DNA from: Romanomermis culicivorax
Taxonomy: Eukaryota > Nematoda > Enoplea > Mermithida > Mermithidae
DNA length: 64,000 nt
Direction: 5' to 3'
NCBI GenBank assembly: GCA_963922205.1
Contig: CAWUHX010000213.1
Coordinates: forward strand, 434,001-498,000
Shown: positions 1 to 10,402 of the stretch, in pieces
How positions within the stretch are numbered: the stretch's first letter is position 1
Layout: the number at the start of each line of letters is the position of its first letter
Notes under the pieces: generated by a model
The model's database searches: none
What the model saw: the letters and a program-made list of their open reading frames with translations, nothing else
What the model was told of the DNA's origin: nothing
Program-made: the position numbers and the translations under genes

Positions 1-28
1 AACCCAGGTTCGACTCCTGGCTGCACCC
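1..28 (+). tRNA. 3' end of a tRNA-like gene, cut by the window edge
   Basis: Bases 4-20 form a perfect 5-bp T-arm with the loop TTCGACT. They are followed by the acceptor 3' strand CTGCACC, one C, and a T-run like a Pol III terminator. The stretch from 1 to about 85 repeats at 278-365, so this is the upstream member of a 277-bp tandem duplication of the tRNA-like gene described at 234-305. The 5' part lies outside the window. Confidence 0.6.
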
Positions 29-233
29 TATTTTTCAAACTTATTTTCACTCCAAAAAATTCCATATAATTTTCATTTCTAAAAAGTTAGCAACTTCATT
101 GGTCGGCAGTTCAAAAAGCAGCAGGTATGCTGCTACTTGCCAAAAAGGTCGTAGGTTCACGACCACCAAGCATTGGAGTTGTGTCCTAAAAAATCGTAGC
201 CTAGGGGAGCACCTTAATCTGGGTTCACCTCGT

Positions 234-305
234 GGTGTGGTGGTCTAGTGGTGAGGACATCAGCCCGGAATGCTGGTAACCCAGGTTCGACTCCTGGCTG
301 CACCC
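234..305 (+). tRNA. tRNA-like gene, anticodon position reads GGA, identity uncertain
   Basis: A full cloverleaf can be drawn: acceptor GGTGTGG with CTGCACC (two G-U pairs), D-arm 243-258 (GTCT/GGAC), anticodon stem TCAGC/GCTGG (one G-U), four-base variable loop, and T-arm CCAGG/CCTGG with loop TTCGACT. A T5 run at 308-312 would serve as Pol III terminator. The anticodon loop (265-271) is CCGGAAT. Position 33 is C instead of the near-universal U, and positions 34-36 read GGA (Ser). A real tRNA-Ser has a long variable arm, which is absent here. It may be a tRNA pseudogene, a tRNA-derived repeat, or an unusual isoacceptor. Confidence 0.55.
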
Positions 306-539
306 TATTTTTCAAACTTATTTTCACTCCAAAAAATGCCATATAATTTTCATTTTAAAAAGTATTCTTGATATCAGATATTCCAAAGTCAGTAAAATGG
401 AATGGATTGTTAATAAGTCCATCTGGCTGATTGTGCTGATATGTTACTTTATTGGCAATGCCTCAAAGATAGCCATGAACAGACGTATGGTCGTTGAAGC
501 TGAGCTCATTGATGCTGCGACAGAAACATCCCGAAAAGA

Positions 540-1466
540 TTGATTTTGATGAAAATTGCACTTTTTAATTTTTTTTAGTAAAAAATTGAAAAAACTTATA
601 AAAAAATTTGAAATTGAAAAAAATTTAAAGAAAAAACTTGGAAAAAAATGGTAGAAACTTGAAAATAATTGACAGTTGGAAAAATTGCAAACTTGAAAGA
701 ATTCGGAATTTGAAAAATTTGAAAACAGAAAATTAAAAAAAAATAACAATTTAAAAAAACTGGAAATTTGAAAAATTTTAAAACTTTAAAAATTAGGAAG
801 AATTTTCAAAAATTTGAAAGAATCGATAATTTTCAAAATTGTAAAATTAAAAAATTTAGAAAATTGATAAAAATTTCAAAAATTGAAAGAATATTAAAAC
901 TTGAAAAAAACTTGAAAATTCGATAAAATTGAAGAGAAATTTGAAAAAACTTTAAAAATAAAAAAATTAAAAAATTTGAGAAATTGACCAAATGAAAAAC
1001 GTGAAAAAGTTTCGAAACCAGTTGGAAAAAATGAAAAAAAATTTGGAAAAATTTGAAAAATAGACAAAAAAAGTTTGAAACATTGAAAAATATAAAAACT
1101 TAAAATAATCGAAATTACGAAAAAACTGAAAAACTGCAAAGAAATTTGAAAAATTTAATAAAACTGAAAATTTGAAAAATTTTGTAGAATTGGGAAGAAA
1201 TTTCGAAAGTTTGAGAAAATTGGGAAATTTAAAAACTGAAAATTTGAAAAATTGATGCAAATTTTAAACGTTAAAAAAATTTTGGAACATTTAACAAAAA
1301 TTGAAAGTTTATAGAGTAGCAGATTTAGGAAATAATTGAAAAATTGGAAAATTGAAGACTTGAAAAAATTGATACTTTGCGAAAATTGAAAATACACAAT
1401 AAATGAACATTTTAAAATTTTGGAAATTCGAAAAATATGAAAAATTTCGAAGAAATTCAAGAATAT
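540..1466. repeat. AT-rich degenerate GAAAAATT-type repeat
   Basis: The stretch consists of short A-rich words such as GAAAAATTTGAAAAATTG repeated with constant small changes. Reading frames on the minus strand translate to Phe/Ser/Asn-rich low-complexity peptides, which is a composition artefact. No gene is seen. The same texture recurs at 4.73-5.9, 41.65-42.6 and 54.0-55.6 kb. Confidence 0.8.
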
Positions 1467-1559
1467 TGGGTCAGTTAAGTATGTTAACATTATCCAGAAG
1501 CAACAATGGGTGAACCAGCACAAGTGCAGAAGGCGTTCCATCTGACGTTTAGGGACTTT

Positions 1560-2138
1560 TGTTGTAGTGTGTTTTCCGCCGATTTTTTATCGTTTTGTCA
1601 AAGCGCGTTAGAGGCCCGCAGGTGGCAAGTGGAGAGAGCAACGCGGACCACCAGTAGCCATCTTACTGTAGCGCACGTCGGTATGCGTGCACTGGTCTCT
1701 CTTTATATAGTATCTTTAGTATTAAAATTTTATATGTTTGTTTACTAGTTGTGCGCCCCGTCGGCCACCACTAGCCCATACTCATCGCCTCCCACCACGC
1801 CTTTTTCGTCTCTCTCTCGCCCATGCGTGGGAGTTGATTTAGTGTTTTTTTTCTCTCGCCCGCCTTCGTTTTGGTTCACGTAAGTTTCGTGTTTTATTGC
1901 GTAACATTAAAAGGTAGAAAAAAAACTCTCGCCTTTCGATCTTGCGCAATAAGGGAGACAATTAAAGAAAGCGGATCTTTCTTTAATTGTTGGGATAATT
2001 AGTGTTGGGGTTTAAGTACCAGTAATTAGTTTATCGGGTAAACGTGGGCGTGGGAAGCACGTACATTAAGGACGCAACCTCGGAATCCCAATCCTGCTCA
2101 CGCCGCATCATCACCGCCCCAAAAGTAAAGATACAACA
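1560..2138 (+). mobile_element. Solo LTR, 4-bp target duplication CTTT
   Basis: The 579-bp LTR starts TGTTGTAG and ends TACAACA, and belongs to the same family as the LTRs of the 24402-38562 retrotransposon, in the opposite orientation. CTTT is directly duplicated at 1556-1559 and 2139-2142. The paralogous site in copy C (about 51440-51465) has no LTR, so this insertion came after the duplication, or was lost from C, which is less likely. No internal retrotransposon sequence is present. Confidence 0.9.
1958..1990. other. LTR stem-loop, 14-bp perfect stem
   Basis: ACAATTAAAGAAAG (1958-1971) pairs perfectly with 1977-1990 around a 5-nt loop. Equivalent hairpins sit in the other LTRs (4208-4238, 24553-24584, 38120-38152). 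In the 4208 copy both arms carry matching changes that keep the pairing. It may be an RNA element in the R/U5 part of the LTR. Function is not shown. Confidence 0.6.
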
Positions 2139-2964
2139 CTTTCCTGGCGGGGTGTATGCACCTGGGAACAGACTTTGGAAGTGTTTGCCTGTTGTTAGCC
2201 AGTGGTTGAACTGTTGGGACTTCCTTTCTTTTAACCCAAAGGTCAGTCTTGGCAACTCGCCAACACCACAGCAGCCTAACACATTGAAAAGGTCATGACT
2301 GATAAACCTATCATCAGGGGCACATTCCAATATTTCTTAGCACATCCTCTAGCCCTGTGGGAACATTGCTGATAGTTTTGGAACAAGCATCCGTAGGTTC
2401 ACATTGGAATATGAGCATAATATAGTTTTTATGCAGTAATCAGAAAGATAGGTTTTGGAATGTAGAGCAGATTTAAATGGAAAATTCATTGAAAATTGAG
2501 CTGATTGGGAGGATCAGAAAAGAGATGCCCAGGTTTGACTGGAATAATATGTGATTACTGTAATGTATGCATGTTACACCTACTTTACACTTCTTGAATT
2601 TTTGTCATATTTCCAAAACAAGGAGGGTAATATGAGAAATGTTCCCAATTTGTTAAAACTGAAAACATTTTTTTTTCTAGTAATGCATAGAAACAAAAAA
2701 AAATTGTATTTTCTAAAAAATTCTATTCCTAATTCCTAAAATTACTTTTTTTAAATAAAAAAGTGGAAAAATTTGAAAGAAAAACTGTAATCAAAAAGAA
2801 TGGTTTAATTTTTGAAATTATTACTTTTATTAAATAATCCATATAAATGATGCAATTATTAAAAAATGTCGAGCATTAAAAAAATATTGTAAAGAATATG
2901 CTGCGAATTTGAATTCTAATCTTGATTGTACGGGAAGGGAATACATTCTTTTTGGAATTGGGCT
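2139..2964. other. Noncoding flank downstream of the peptide gene
   Basis: This DNA has mixed composition and matches 51452-52265 in copy C. A 90-95 codon minus-strand reading frame spans 2143-2330 and its paralogue, but it lacks an ATG and is broken by the LTR in copy A, so I do not call it. A minus-strand AATAAA (plus-strand tttatt at 2826-2831) lies about 135 bp past the stop of the peptide gene and is a candidate poly(A) signal. Confidence 0.5.
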
Positions 2965-3577
2965 CTAGGCACAAAATGAGCAAACGCATTTGTTATCTTG
3001 ACATTGGGCGCGTTGGCAGCGTTTCAATTGGCAGGAAGCAAAGCAGTTGCTGTGTTCTGCAAAAAAAAGAATTATCCCAAAATAAGTGTATATCTTACAG
3101 TATGATTACGTAATATGATGCGCAGGTTACATTTCATGTAAAACATTTTCCTCAAAGTTCCATGATATTGTATGATATTCTACTCATGTACATTCGACAA
3201 TGTTTCAGAATATTCCCGGATAGTGTATAAGCTGTGTTATTTTGCTATTCAGTCCATTAATATTATATTATGTAATACTGTATTATTGTATTATTACTCA
3301 TTGTATTACTCAAGCTAATTAAACTTAACTATTCACAGGCTAGTATTTTATTTGGATATATTCTGATCTTAATAATTGCTTAGGATCGTCGAAATTTTGA
3401 ACATCCGAATTTCTAAAAAATACAATTAAAACAATAAATATTAGACTTTTTACTGCATGCTGCTGCTTCAGCTAAATGTGGCGAATTGGACTTGATTATC
3501 GGATCCACAATGGCCAGCATCAAAACAGTGGCAATGATGAGCACGGATTTCATGTTTCGAGCGTTTGGGCAATTGAT
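2965..3577 (-). CDS. Secreted eight-cysteine peptide, two exons (copy A)
   Basis: This gene was found by joining two small minus-strand exons. Exon 1 starts after a splice or trans-splice acceptor (CTACTTTTAG, AG at 3579-3578), with a 24-nt leader and ATG at 3553-3551. It codes 33 residues and ends in phase 1 at 3454, just before GTAAAAAG. The intron is 3453-3057 (397 bp) and ends in a T-run plus GCAG. Exon 2 runs 3056-2965 and ends TAG. The 63-residue product has a hydrophobic signal-like core (residues 4-16) and a plausible cleavage site after the Ala run at 30-32. Cysteines are at 33, 38, 42, 47, 52, 57, 59 and 62. The CxxxC, AxC and CxC pattern resembles cysteine-stabilised alpha-beta defensins or toxin-like peptides, but that is inference from spacing. 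A paralogue at 52266-52879 keeps every cysteine and splice site. An alternative 41-bp intron from the same donor to TTTTTTAG near 3413 would give a shorter two-cysteine form. Confidence 0.72.
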
Positions 3578-3588
3578 CTAAAAGTAGG
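3578..3588 (-). promoter_or_regulatory. Splice or spliced-leader acceptor before the peptide gene
   Basis: On the minus strand the sequence reads CTACTTTTAG just upstream of the 24-nt leader. The paralogue at 52880-52890 reads CTACTTTCAG, a textbook nematode 3' splice site, and the decayed copy near 48915 reads CAATTTTAG. Conservation in all three copies supports a real acceptor. No upstream coding exon was recognised, so trans-splicing of a leader is a reasonable guess. Confidence 0.55.
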
Positions 3589-3817
3589 GTTAATGTTCAA
3601 TACTGCACCCGAGACCCTATCCAAATGAGCTTCCTCTGGGTTCAGGACCAGCAACTGTGGCCAGGGACGACCCCCCTGCAAGTTTCACAGTCGGGCACAG
3701 GTTATGGACAGATGTTCTCACTCTCGCTGTTTGGTCGAGGTCAGGCAGACCCTAGCAGGTTTGGTATTTGGTCCAAGACAACTCTGTCGTGGATTGATGT
3801 TGTAGTGAAAGTAGGTT

Positions 3818-4384
3818 TGTTGTAGTGTGTTTTCCGCCGATTTTCGCTATTTTGCCAAAACGCGTATGAGGCACGCAGGTGGCAAGTGGAGCGAGCAACG
3901 TGGACCATTAGCAGCCGTCTTACTGTAGCGCACGTCGGTACGCGTGCGCTGGTCTCTCTCCATTATTCTTTTTTTTTCTCGTTATTATCGTATGTTTATA
4001 TACTAAGTGTGCACCCCGCCGGCCACTTTTATTCTTCACTATTCGTCGCCTCCCACCACGCAACCTTCTTTCTTGTCCCAGTGCATGGGAGTAGATTGTT
4101 CACTTTTCTCGCCGGTTTTCGTTTTGTACGTAAGTTTTCATTTTGTTTTTATTGCGTAATATTGAAGGTAGAAAATTCTCTCCTTCCGTTTTACGCAATA
4201 AGGGAAACAATTAAGGAAACGCATCTTTTCCTTAATTGGTGGAATATTTGTGTCGGCTTTAAGTACAAGTAATTTAATTAATTGGGTAAACGTGGGCGTG
4301 GGAAACACGTACATTAAGGACGAATCCTGGAATCCCAATCCTGCTTGTGACTCATCAGCGCCCGAGCCATCTACAAATACAACA
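3818..4384 (+). mobile_element. Solo LTR, 4-bp target duplication GGTT
   Basis: The 567-bp LTR runs from TGTTGTAG to TACAACA, flanked by GGTT at 3814-3817 and 4385-4388. It is the same family as 1560-2138. An LTR of identical length at the paralogous place in copy C (53125-53691) has the same GGTT flanks, so this insertion is older than the A/C duplication. It contains the conserved stem-loop at 4208-4238 (12-bp stem). Confidence 0.9.
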
Positions 4385-4601
4385 GGTTCACTTCGTATGT
4401 GTTTGCACGTGCACATCATGCTCTCATTTCGTCTCTCTTTACCATTGTATTGTTTACGAATAAATTATGCTAATCGGCCAGTGTAACGGATACCTCCACG
4501 ACTACATTGTATGTGTGGGCTGCCAGTAGAGGATAAACCTACCAGTCCTGGTTAGTGTCAAGTCAAGTATGTCCCATGAAACGCAGAAAGCTATTTTGAC
4601 C

Positions 4602-4645
4602 ACAAAACCTGCACCCACAACTGGTCAATGGGGTGCAGGTTTTGT
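4602..4645. other. Perfect 15-bp inverted repeat, 14-nt loop
   Basis: ACAAAACCTGCACCC at 4602-4616 pairs without mismatch with 4631-4645. The hairpin is unchanged in copy C (53909-53952). It stands out for being GC-richer than its surroundings. It has no T-run typical of Pol III and no neighbouring gene. It may be a relic of a small inverted-repeat element. Confidence 0.5.
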
Positions 4646-4729
4646 TTCAAGATGGTCTCTGTAAACTATATACACAAGAAAAATTAACTCACCAGTTCAA
4701 AAAGCAACCTTCAACTCGTGCACTTTTTC

Positions 4730-7700
4730 AATTTTGATAAAAAATGGAAAATTTCGAAAAATTGTGACCAAATTCCAAATGCTTAAAAAATTGAAAATCA
4801 AACAATTTCGAAAATTGATCAATATTTCAAACGTTTAGAAATTAAAAAAATTTAAAATTTAAAATCAAAAAAATTGACAAAAATTTGGGACGTTGAAAAG
4901 TAATGAAAACTTGAAAAAAGATTGAAAGTTTGAAAAATTGCTCAATATTTGAAAAATTACAAAATTGAAAACAATTAAAAAGTGAAAGAAAATTGAAAAA
5001 TCTAGGAAAAAATTTGAATATGAAATTTGAAAAACATCTCAAAATACAGAAAAAGTTTGAAATATTGAATAAATACGTGAAAAATTTAAAAAAAGACAAA
5101 AAAATTGACTAAAAAAAATGAAAAATTTAAAAAACCTTTTACCCATAGAAAAATTTTAAAATTTAGAAAAAGCTGAAAAATTCAGACAAAAATTTTCCGA
5201 AATTACGGAAAAAAATTCTGAAAAATTCAAAATTTGAGAAAATTTGAAAAATGAGGAAAAAGCTTAAAGCATTTAAAGAAATTTATACATAAAAAAATTT
5301 GAAAATTTAAAAAGATTGAAAAATTCAGGCAAAAAAATTTGGAAATTGCAAAAAAATTTAAATAATTGAAAATCTGTCAAAAGCTTGGAAAATTTGAAAA
5401 AATTTAAAAATTTAAAATTGAAAGATTCAAAAATTTGACAAACTGAGAAAAAATTGGGAAGAACTTGAAAAATTAAGAAAAATTTGAAACATTGAAAAAA
5501 TATAACAGTAAGAAAAAATTGAAAATTTGAAAAAAATTAAAATTTGAAAAATGGGGAAAAATTGAAAAAATTCAAAAACTGATGTAAACTTGAAAATTAC
5601 ACAAATTCCCAAATTTTAGAAAGTTGAGACTTTTTTAAAACTGAAAATTTTTAAAAATATAAAATATTTTGAAAAATCATAAAAATTGGGAAAAGATTTG
5701 AAAAATTGTCCGAAATTAAAAATTTTGATAAAAATTTAAAGAATCGTGAACAATTGAAAAACTGAAAGAAAGTTTTAAAATCTAGAAAAAACTTTGAGAA
5801 TTCTCGAAAATTGGAGAAATGTTTGAAAAATTTTTGCCAACTTTTCACAGAATTTGGTACAAAATTTAGCTTACGGTATTTTTTCAAATTTACTTTTTTT
5901 CTAGAAATCTCGATTTGTGAAATTTGTATTTTAAATTCTAATTGTAAGTAAATTTTTCAAGAAAATTTTTGGGAATTTCTAAAACTTTTTGGAAATTTGA
6001 ACAGTTTTCCAGTAAATTTCCTCAAATTTTCGAAATTTAAAAAAAACGTTCCAAATTCTATAGGATTGTTTAAATTTGTCAAGCCAAGTTGAAAATTTGT
6101 AAAATTTTCCGAGAATTTGCAAAATTTTTTTGAAAATTTGTGTAAAAATTTTTTTGTAGGTTTTTAAATTTTTTAGGCAAGTTGTAAAACTTTTTCTAAA
6201 TTTGTAAAAATTTTAAAACAAAAATGGCAAATTTGTAAAATTTTTCAATCAAATTCTGAAAAATTTCGACAGAATTCAGAAAAACTTCCACAAAAATCTA
6301 AAAATTTAAGATGGAATTCTAGAAAAAATTGGCCGAATTCTAAAATCGTGCATGAAGTTTTGAAAATTTTGTATAAAATTTCAATGATTTGTACGAAAAT
6401 TCTGAAAATTAATACGAAATTGGTGAAATTCCTTCTATAAATTTTTTCAAAATTATTCCAAAAAATTTTAGAAAACTATAAAAACCTCTGAATTGAAATT
6501 CTAAACTACTTCTCGAAATTCTGGAAAATTCCTCAAAACTTTGAAAATTTTCTTGAAATTCTGGAAACTTTCTTGAAATTTTGAAAAATTTAATTGAGTT
6601 TTAAAAATACGAATCTCTAGAAAAGAGTCATGGAAATTCATGCATAATTTTTTACAAAGATTTGTCGAAAAAAATGGCAAATTTCCAATTAATTAGAAGA
6701 AAAAATGCAAAATTCTGAAAAAATTCGTAAAAAATGTAAAGATTTGACGCAATGGGCTGAAATTTCCAAACTTAAGAAATTTGAAAATTTTAGAAATTTT
6801 ATGTCTTGGAAATTTCAGAAATTTAGAAATTTTAAAGTTTTAGAAATTTAAAAATTTGAAAACTTGTGAAATTTCAAAATTTGGGAAATTTGAGATATTT
6901 CTAGATATTGAAAGTTTGGAAAATTTAGAAAATTTTCGTCATTTGAATACCTGGGGAATCTGAAAATTTGAGAAATTTGAAAATTTCAGAAATCTGAAAA
7001 TATGGGAAATTCGAAAATTTTGATACTCATAAATTTTGTGTTTTTCAGAAAGTTCAAAGTTTTGAAAATTTCTTAAAGATTTCAATTTATTTTCGTTTTT
7101 TTTATTTTTCTCTAATTTAAATTTTTTTTTAAATTGATCAGATTTGCTATAAATGTATTACAAGCATATGTTTCCAGAAAAAATGTGTAAAATTCTAAAA
7201 TTCGCAGTTTTGAAAAAGTGTAAATTTTTTGATTTGTAAAAGTGGAAAAGCTGCAAAAAACAGTAACAGTGAATTCAACTAAATTTTGAGAAGAAAATGC
7301 AAAAAGATGAAAAATTCTTAAATTTTAAGTAAAAAATTGTTAAAAATTCAAAATAACCACAGAGAAATGCGCCGAAATTTCTAAAACTTGAGTAAAAATT
7401 TGGAAAAAAAAAATTTGCACAAATTTAGAATTTTGGCAAAAGTAATAGAGAGGAATGCAAAATTTCTGGGCAAAATTGAGGAAATGGAAAGTTGTAACAA
7501 AATTTACAGAATAAATGAAATAAATACAAAATTTTCAGGAAAAAACAGAAAAAATGCAAAATTACGACGGAATTTTTTCGAAAAAAATTGCCGAATTTCG
7601 GACAAAAGTTTCAGAATTTAAAAAAAAGAAAAGATTTGTAAAAAAGGCAAAAATTTGAGAATTTGTGAATTTTCAAAATCTGGGAAATTTGAGATATTTC

Positions 7701-8970
7701 TGAATATTGAACGTTGGGAATTTGAATATGTGGGAAATTTGAAAATTTGAGAAATTTGATCATTTCAGAAATTTGAACATTTTAGAAATTAGAACATTTC
7801 GGATATCTGAAAATTTGGAAAATTCGAAAATTTTGATATTTATAAATTTTTTGTTTTTTAGAAAATACAAAATTTTCAAAATTACTGAAAAATTTCATTT
7901 TTTCTCATTTTTTTATTTTTCTCTAATTCCATTTTTTTTTATTTTTAAAAATTGATCAGATTTGCCGGATGCCCCAGCAGGTTTTTATTCTATAGAAAAT
8001 TAGACCAAATATGAAAATTTCTGCGCAAATTTTTTTCTGCAAAACAAGGCAAAAAATTTCCTTATGTAGGAAAACAAGCCATTGCTGATGGAGCTATTGG
8101 AAAAAATGTTCAAGACGTATTTTTCCAAGAAAACTCAAAAAATTTTCATCATTTTTTCGAAAAAATTGTCAAAGTTCGGCATTTCTCTGAAGAATATTGA
8201 AAAATTTTCCAACATATTTTGCGTCAAAAAGTTCCAACTTTCCGCTAATTTTCGCATAAAAAAATTGAAAAACTTTCGGCACTTATTCTGGAAATTCAAA
8301 CATTTTCGGCATTTTCCAAAAAATTGTGACTTTTCGGTATTTTTGCGCCAAAACTGCAAAAATTTTCCACATTTTTCGCCCGAAAACTGCAGCTTTCCGC
8401 TATGTTTCGCATAAAAAATTCGGCACTTTTTTCTCGGAAAAATTTCAACATTTTTCACATTTTTTGGGAAAATTTTTTTTTTATTTGAGAAAATTTGTAA
8501 ATTGTAGAATTTTTGAGATTTTTTGCATAAAATCCTGCGATTTGAAAAATTCCAGATTTGGTCCATTTCTGAAAAAAAATCGAACTTTTTGTAACTTTTC
8601 CACATTTTTTTGGAGAAAATTTGAGAAATTTGAGCTTTTTTTTGGGAAAATTTTCAAACCATCATTTTGAAACACTTGGGCTAAATTTCACAAGTGAGTT
8701 CCCGGTGTAAAATTTAGCCAAAAATTCTAGATTTTAAAAAAATTTTATCATTTGGGCATTTGTTCTTCAAATTTTCCGATTTTTGACTTGTAATTTTTTT
8801 TGCTAAAAAATCGGACTTTTTGTCATTTTTCCCAAAAAAGCAAACATTTTCCTTATCTAGGAAAATAATTTGTTGCCGATTGAGCTAAAGTTTCGAATTG
8901 GATTTGAAAGAAAAGATAAGAAAAAGTTGAAGATTTTATCACGTGAATGAACAAAATTTGGGCCGAAATG
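4730..8970. repeat. AT-rich repeat tract of the duplicated block, no genes
   Basis: There are several textures in series: GAAAAATT-type words (4.73-5.9 kb), AATTTGTAAAA-type words (5.9-7.9 kb), and a unit with TTTTCGGCA/TTTTCC words (8.05-8.95 kb). That unit contains a 14-bp-arm hairpin at 8679-8719 (one mismatch here). Copies B and C carry three tandem versions of the last unit, while copy A has about one. Open frames here give Phe/Lys/Asn-rich peptides in several frames at once and are not genes. Confidence 0.8.
8679..8719. other. Conserved hairpin of the AT-rich tandem unit
   Basis: The arms GGCTAAATTTCACA and TGTAAAATTTAGCC enclose a 13-nt loop holding GAGTTCCCGG. In copies B (45461-45501, near 46248) and C (near 58350) the arms pair perfectly over 14 bp. 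The hairpin recurs once per ~790-940-bp unit. Confidence 0.5.
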
Positions 8971-8978
8971 AGGGTGAC

Positions 8979-9985
8979 ACATATTGGGTAAACGTGTTGC
9001 CATTGTAACCATTGCCAAATACTGTTCGAAAAATAATGCTCATCCGGGATTCCAACCGGGGTCTCTGTGACTATAGTGCAGCATTCTTCCATTTGAACTA
9101 CCGGGCCAGTCTTGCCATTGTTACGAAGAGATGATGTAGGGCTGTGCGACATGTGACATCCCCCCTTGAAAGAAGGTCGACCTCGTCCATTGAAGATGCA
9201 GGTTCCTGCAGCCCACTAATGTGGGACCATCCAAGCCTGGCCATGTCACGTAATGGGTAAACACCTTGTCATCACGTTGCCATTGTAACCATTGCCAAAC
9301 ACTGTTCAAAAAATAATGCTCATCCAGGATTCCAACCCGGGTCTCTGTGACTATAGTGTAGCGTTCTTCCATTTGAAGTACCGAGCCAGTGTTGCGATTT
9401 TTACAAAGGGGTGATGTACGGCCGTGGGACAGGTGACATTCCCCCCTTCAAAAGAAGGAAGACGTCGTCCGTAGAAGATGCAGACTCCTGGGGCCCACCA
9501 ATGTGGGACCATCCAAGCCTCCCCATGACACGTATTGGGTAAACGCGTTGCCATTGTAACCATTGCCAAACACTGTTCAAAAAATAATGCTCGTCCAGGA
9601 TTCAGACACGAGTCTCTGTGACTATAATGCAGCATTCTTCCATTTGAACAACTGAGCCAGTGTTGCCATTGTTACGAAGGGATGATGTACGGCTGTGTGA
9701 CACGTGACATCCCCCCTTGAAAGAAGAATGACCTCGTCTGTTGAAGATGTAGGTTCCTGTGGCCCACCAATGTGGGACCATCCAAGTCTCGCCATGGAAC
9801 CTATTGGGTAAACGCCTTGTCATTGTAACCATTGCCAAACACTGTTCAAAAAATTATGCTCGTCCAGGATTCCAACCCAGGTCTCTGTGACTATAATGCA
9901 GCATTCTTCCATTTGAACTACCGAGCCAGTGTTGGGATTGTTACGAAGGGGTGATGTACAGCCGTGCGACATGTGACAAGGGGTT
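8979..9985 (-). repeat. Four tandem ~270-bp tRNA-related units
   Basis: The word cattgtaaccattgcc recurs at 9001, 9281, 9552 and 9821 (spacing 280, 271 and 269). Each unit holds on the minus strand a degenerate tRNA-like segment. It has an A-box-like TAGTTCAAATGG, an anticodon-type loop CTATAGT or TTATAGT, and a T-arm-like CTGGG/CCTGG stem with loop TTGGAAT (B-box-like GGTTGGAATCC). Acceptor pairing is only about 5 bp and the anticodon stem has two mismatches. These look like a tRNA-derived tandem repeat or SINE-like relic, not working tRNA genes. The array is absent at the matching place in copies B and C. Confidence 0.55.
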
Positions 9986-10198
9986 TTATTTTTGAAACTA
10001 TTGCATTACCTGAAAATCCAAATTCTGTATGTATCCAAAATATGAAACAAAGCCCTGGATTAGTGGTCTAATAAAGAAAATATTGTCGAAAAAAGACCGT
10101 TCAGCAAATAGTAGAAAGGAAATTTTGCAGCCTAGAAAATGGAAAAGAAGAGAAACAGCGTCAAGATGGCCAATTTTGTGGTGGTCAATAGGCAGAAT

Positions 10199-10402
10199 TG
10201 TTGTAGTGTATTTCCGCTGATTTGTAGACTATTCACGTTTTTTGTCGATTTTCGAAAGAGGCGCGCAGGTACAAAGTGGAGCAAGTGGGGCGGACCATCG
10301 AGAGACCTCTAACTGTTGCGCAAATTGGCAGGCGTGCGTTGGGCTCTCTTTTTATTATAAGTCTTGTTATATTATTGCCTATTAACCCGCCTCCCTGTGC
10401 AT
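10199..10402 (+). mobile_element. Truncated, diverged LTR of the same family
   Basis: It starts TGTTGTAGTG and follows the LTR consensus loosely for about 200 bp (GCAGGTacAAAGTGGAGC, then GGACCAT), then stops without the TACAACA end. Compared with copy B (46955-46990) it replaces about 45 bp of block sequence, so insertion was followed by deletion. No target duplication is visible. Confidence 0.6.

Noticed and set aside
100-172. Second tRNA-like fold between the duplicated tRNA copies
   Set aside because: It has a 6-bp anticodon-like hairpin and a B-box-like GGTTCACGACC, but only five acceptor pairs and no D-arm. Too weak to call.
4842-8675. Many Phe/Asn/Lys-rich frames on both strands, also at 41.7-48.5 and 54-61 kb
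   Set aside because: They come from A/T-run words, overlap in several frames, and are not conserved as proteins between block copies.
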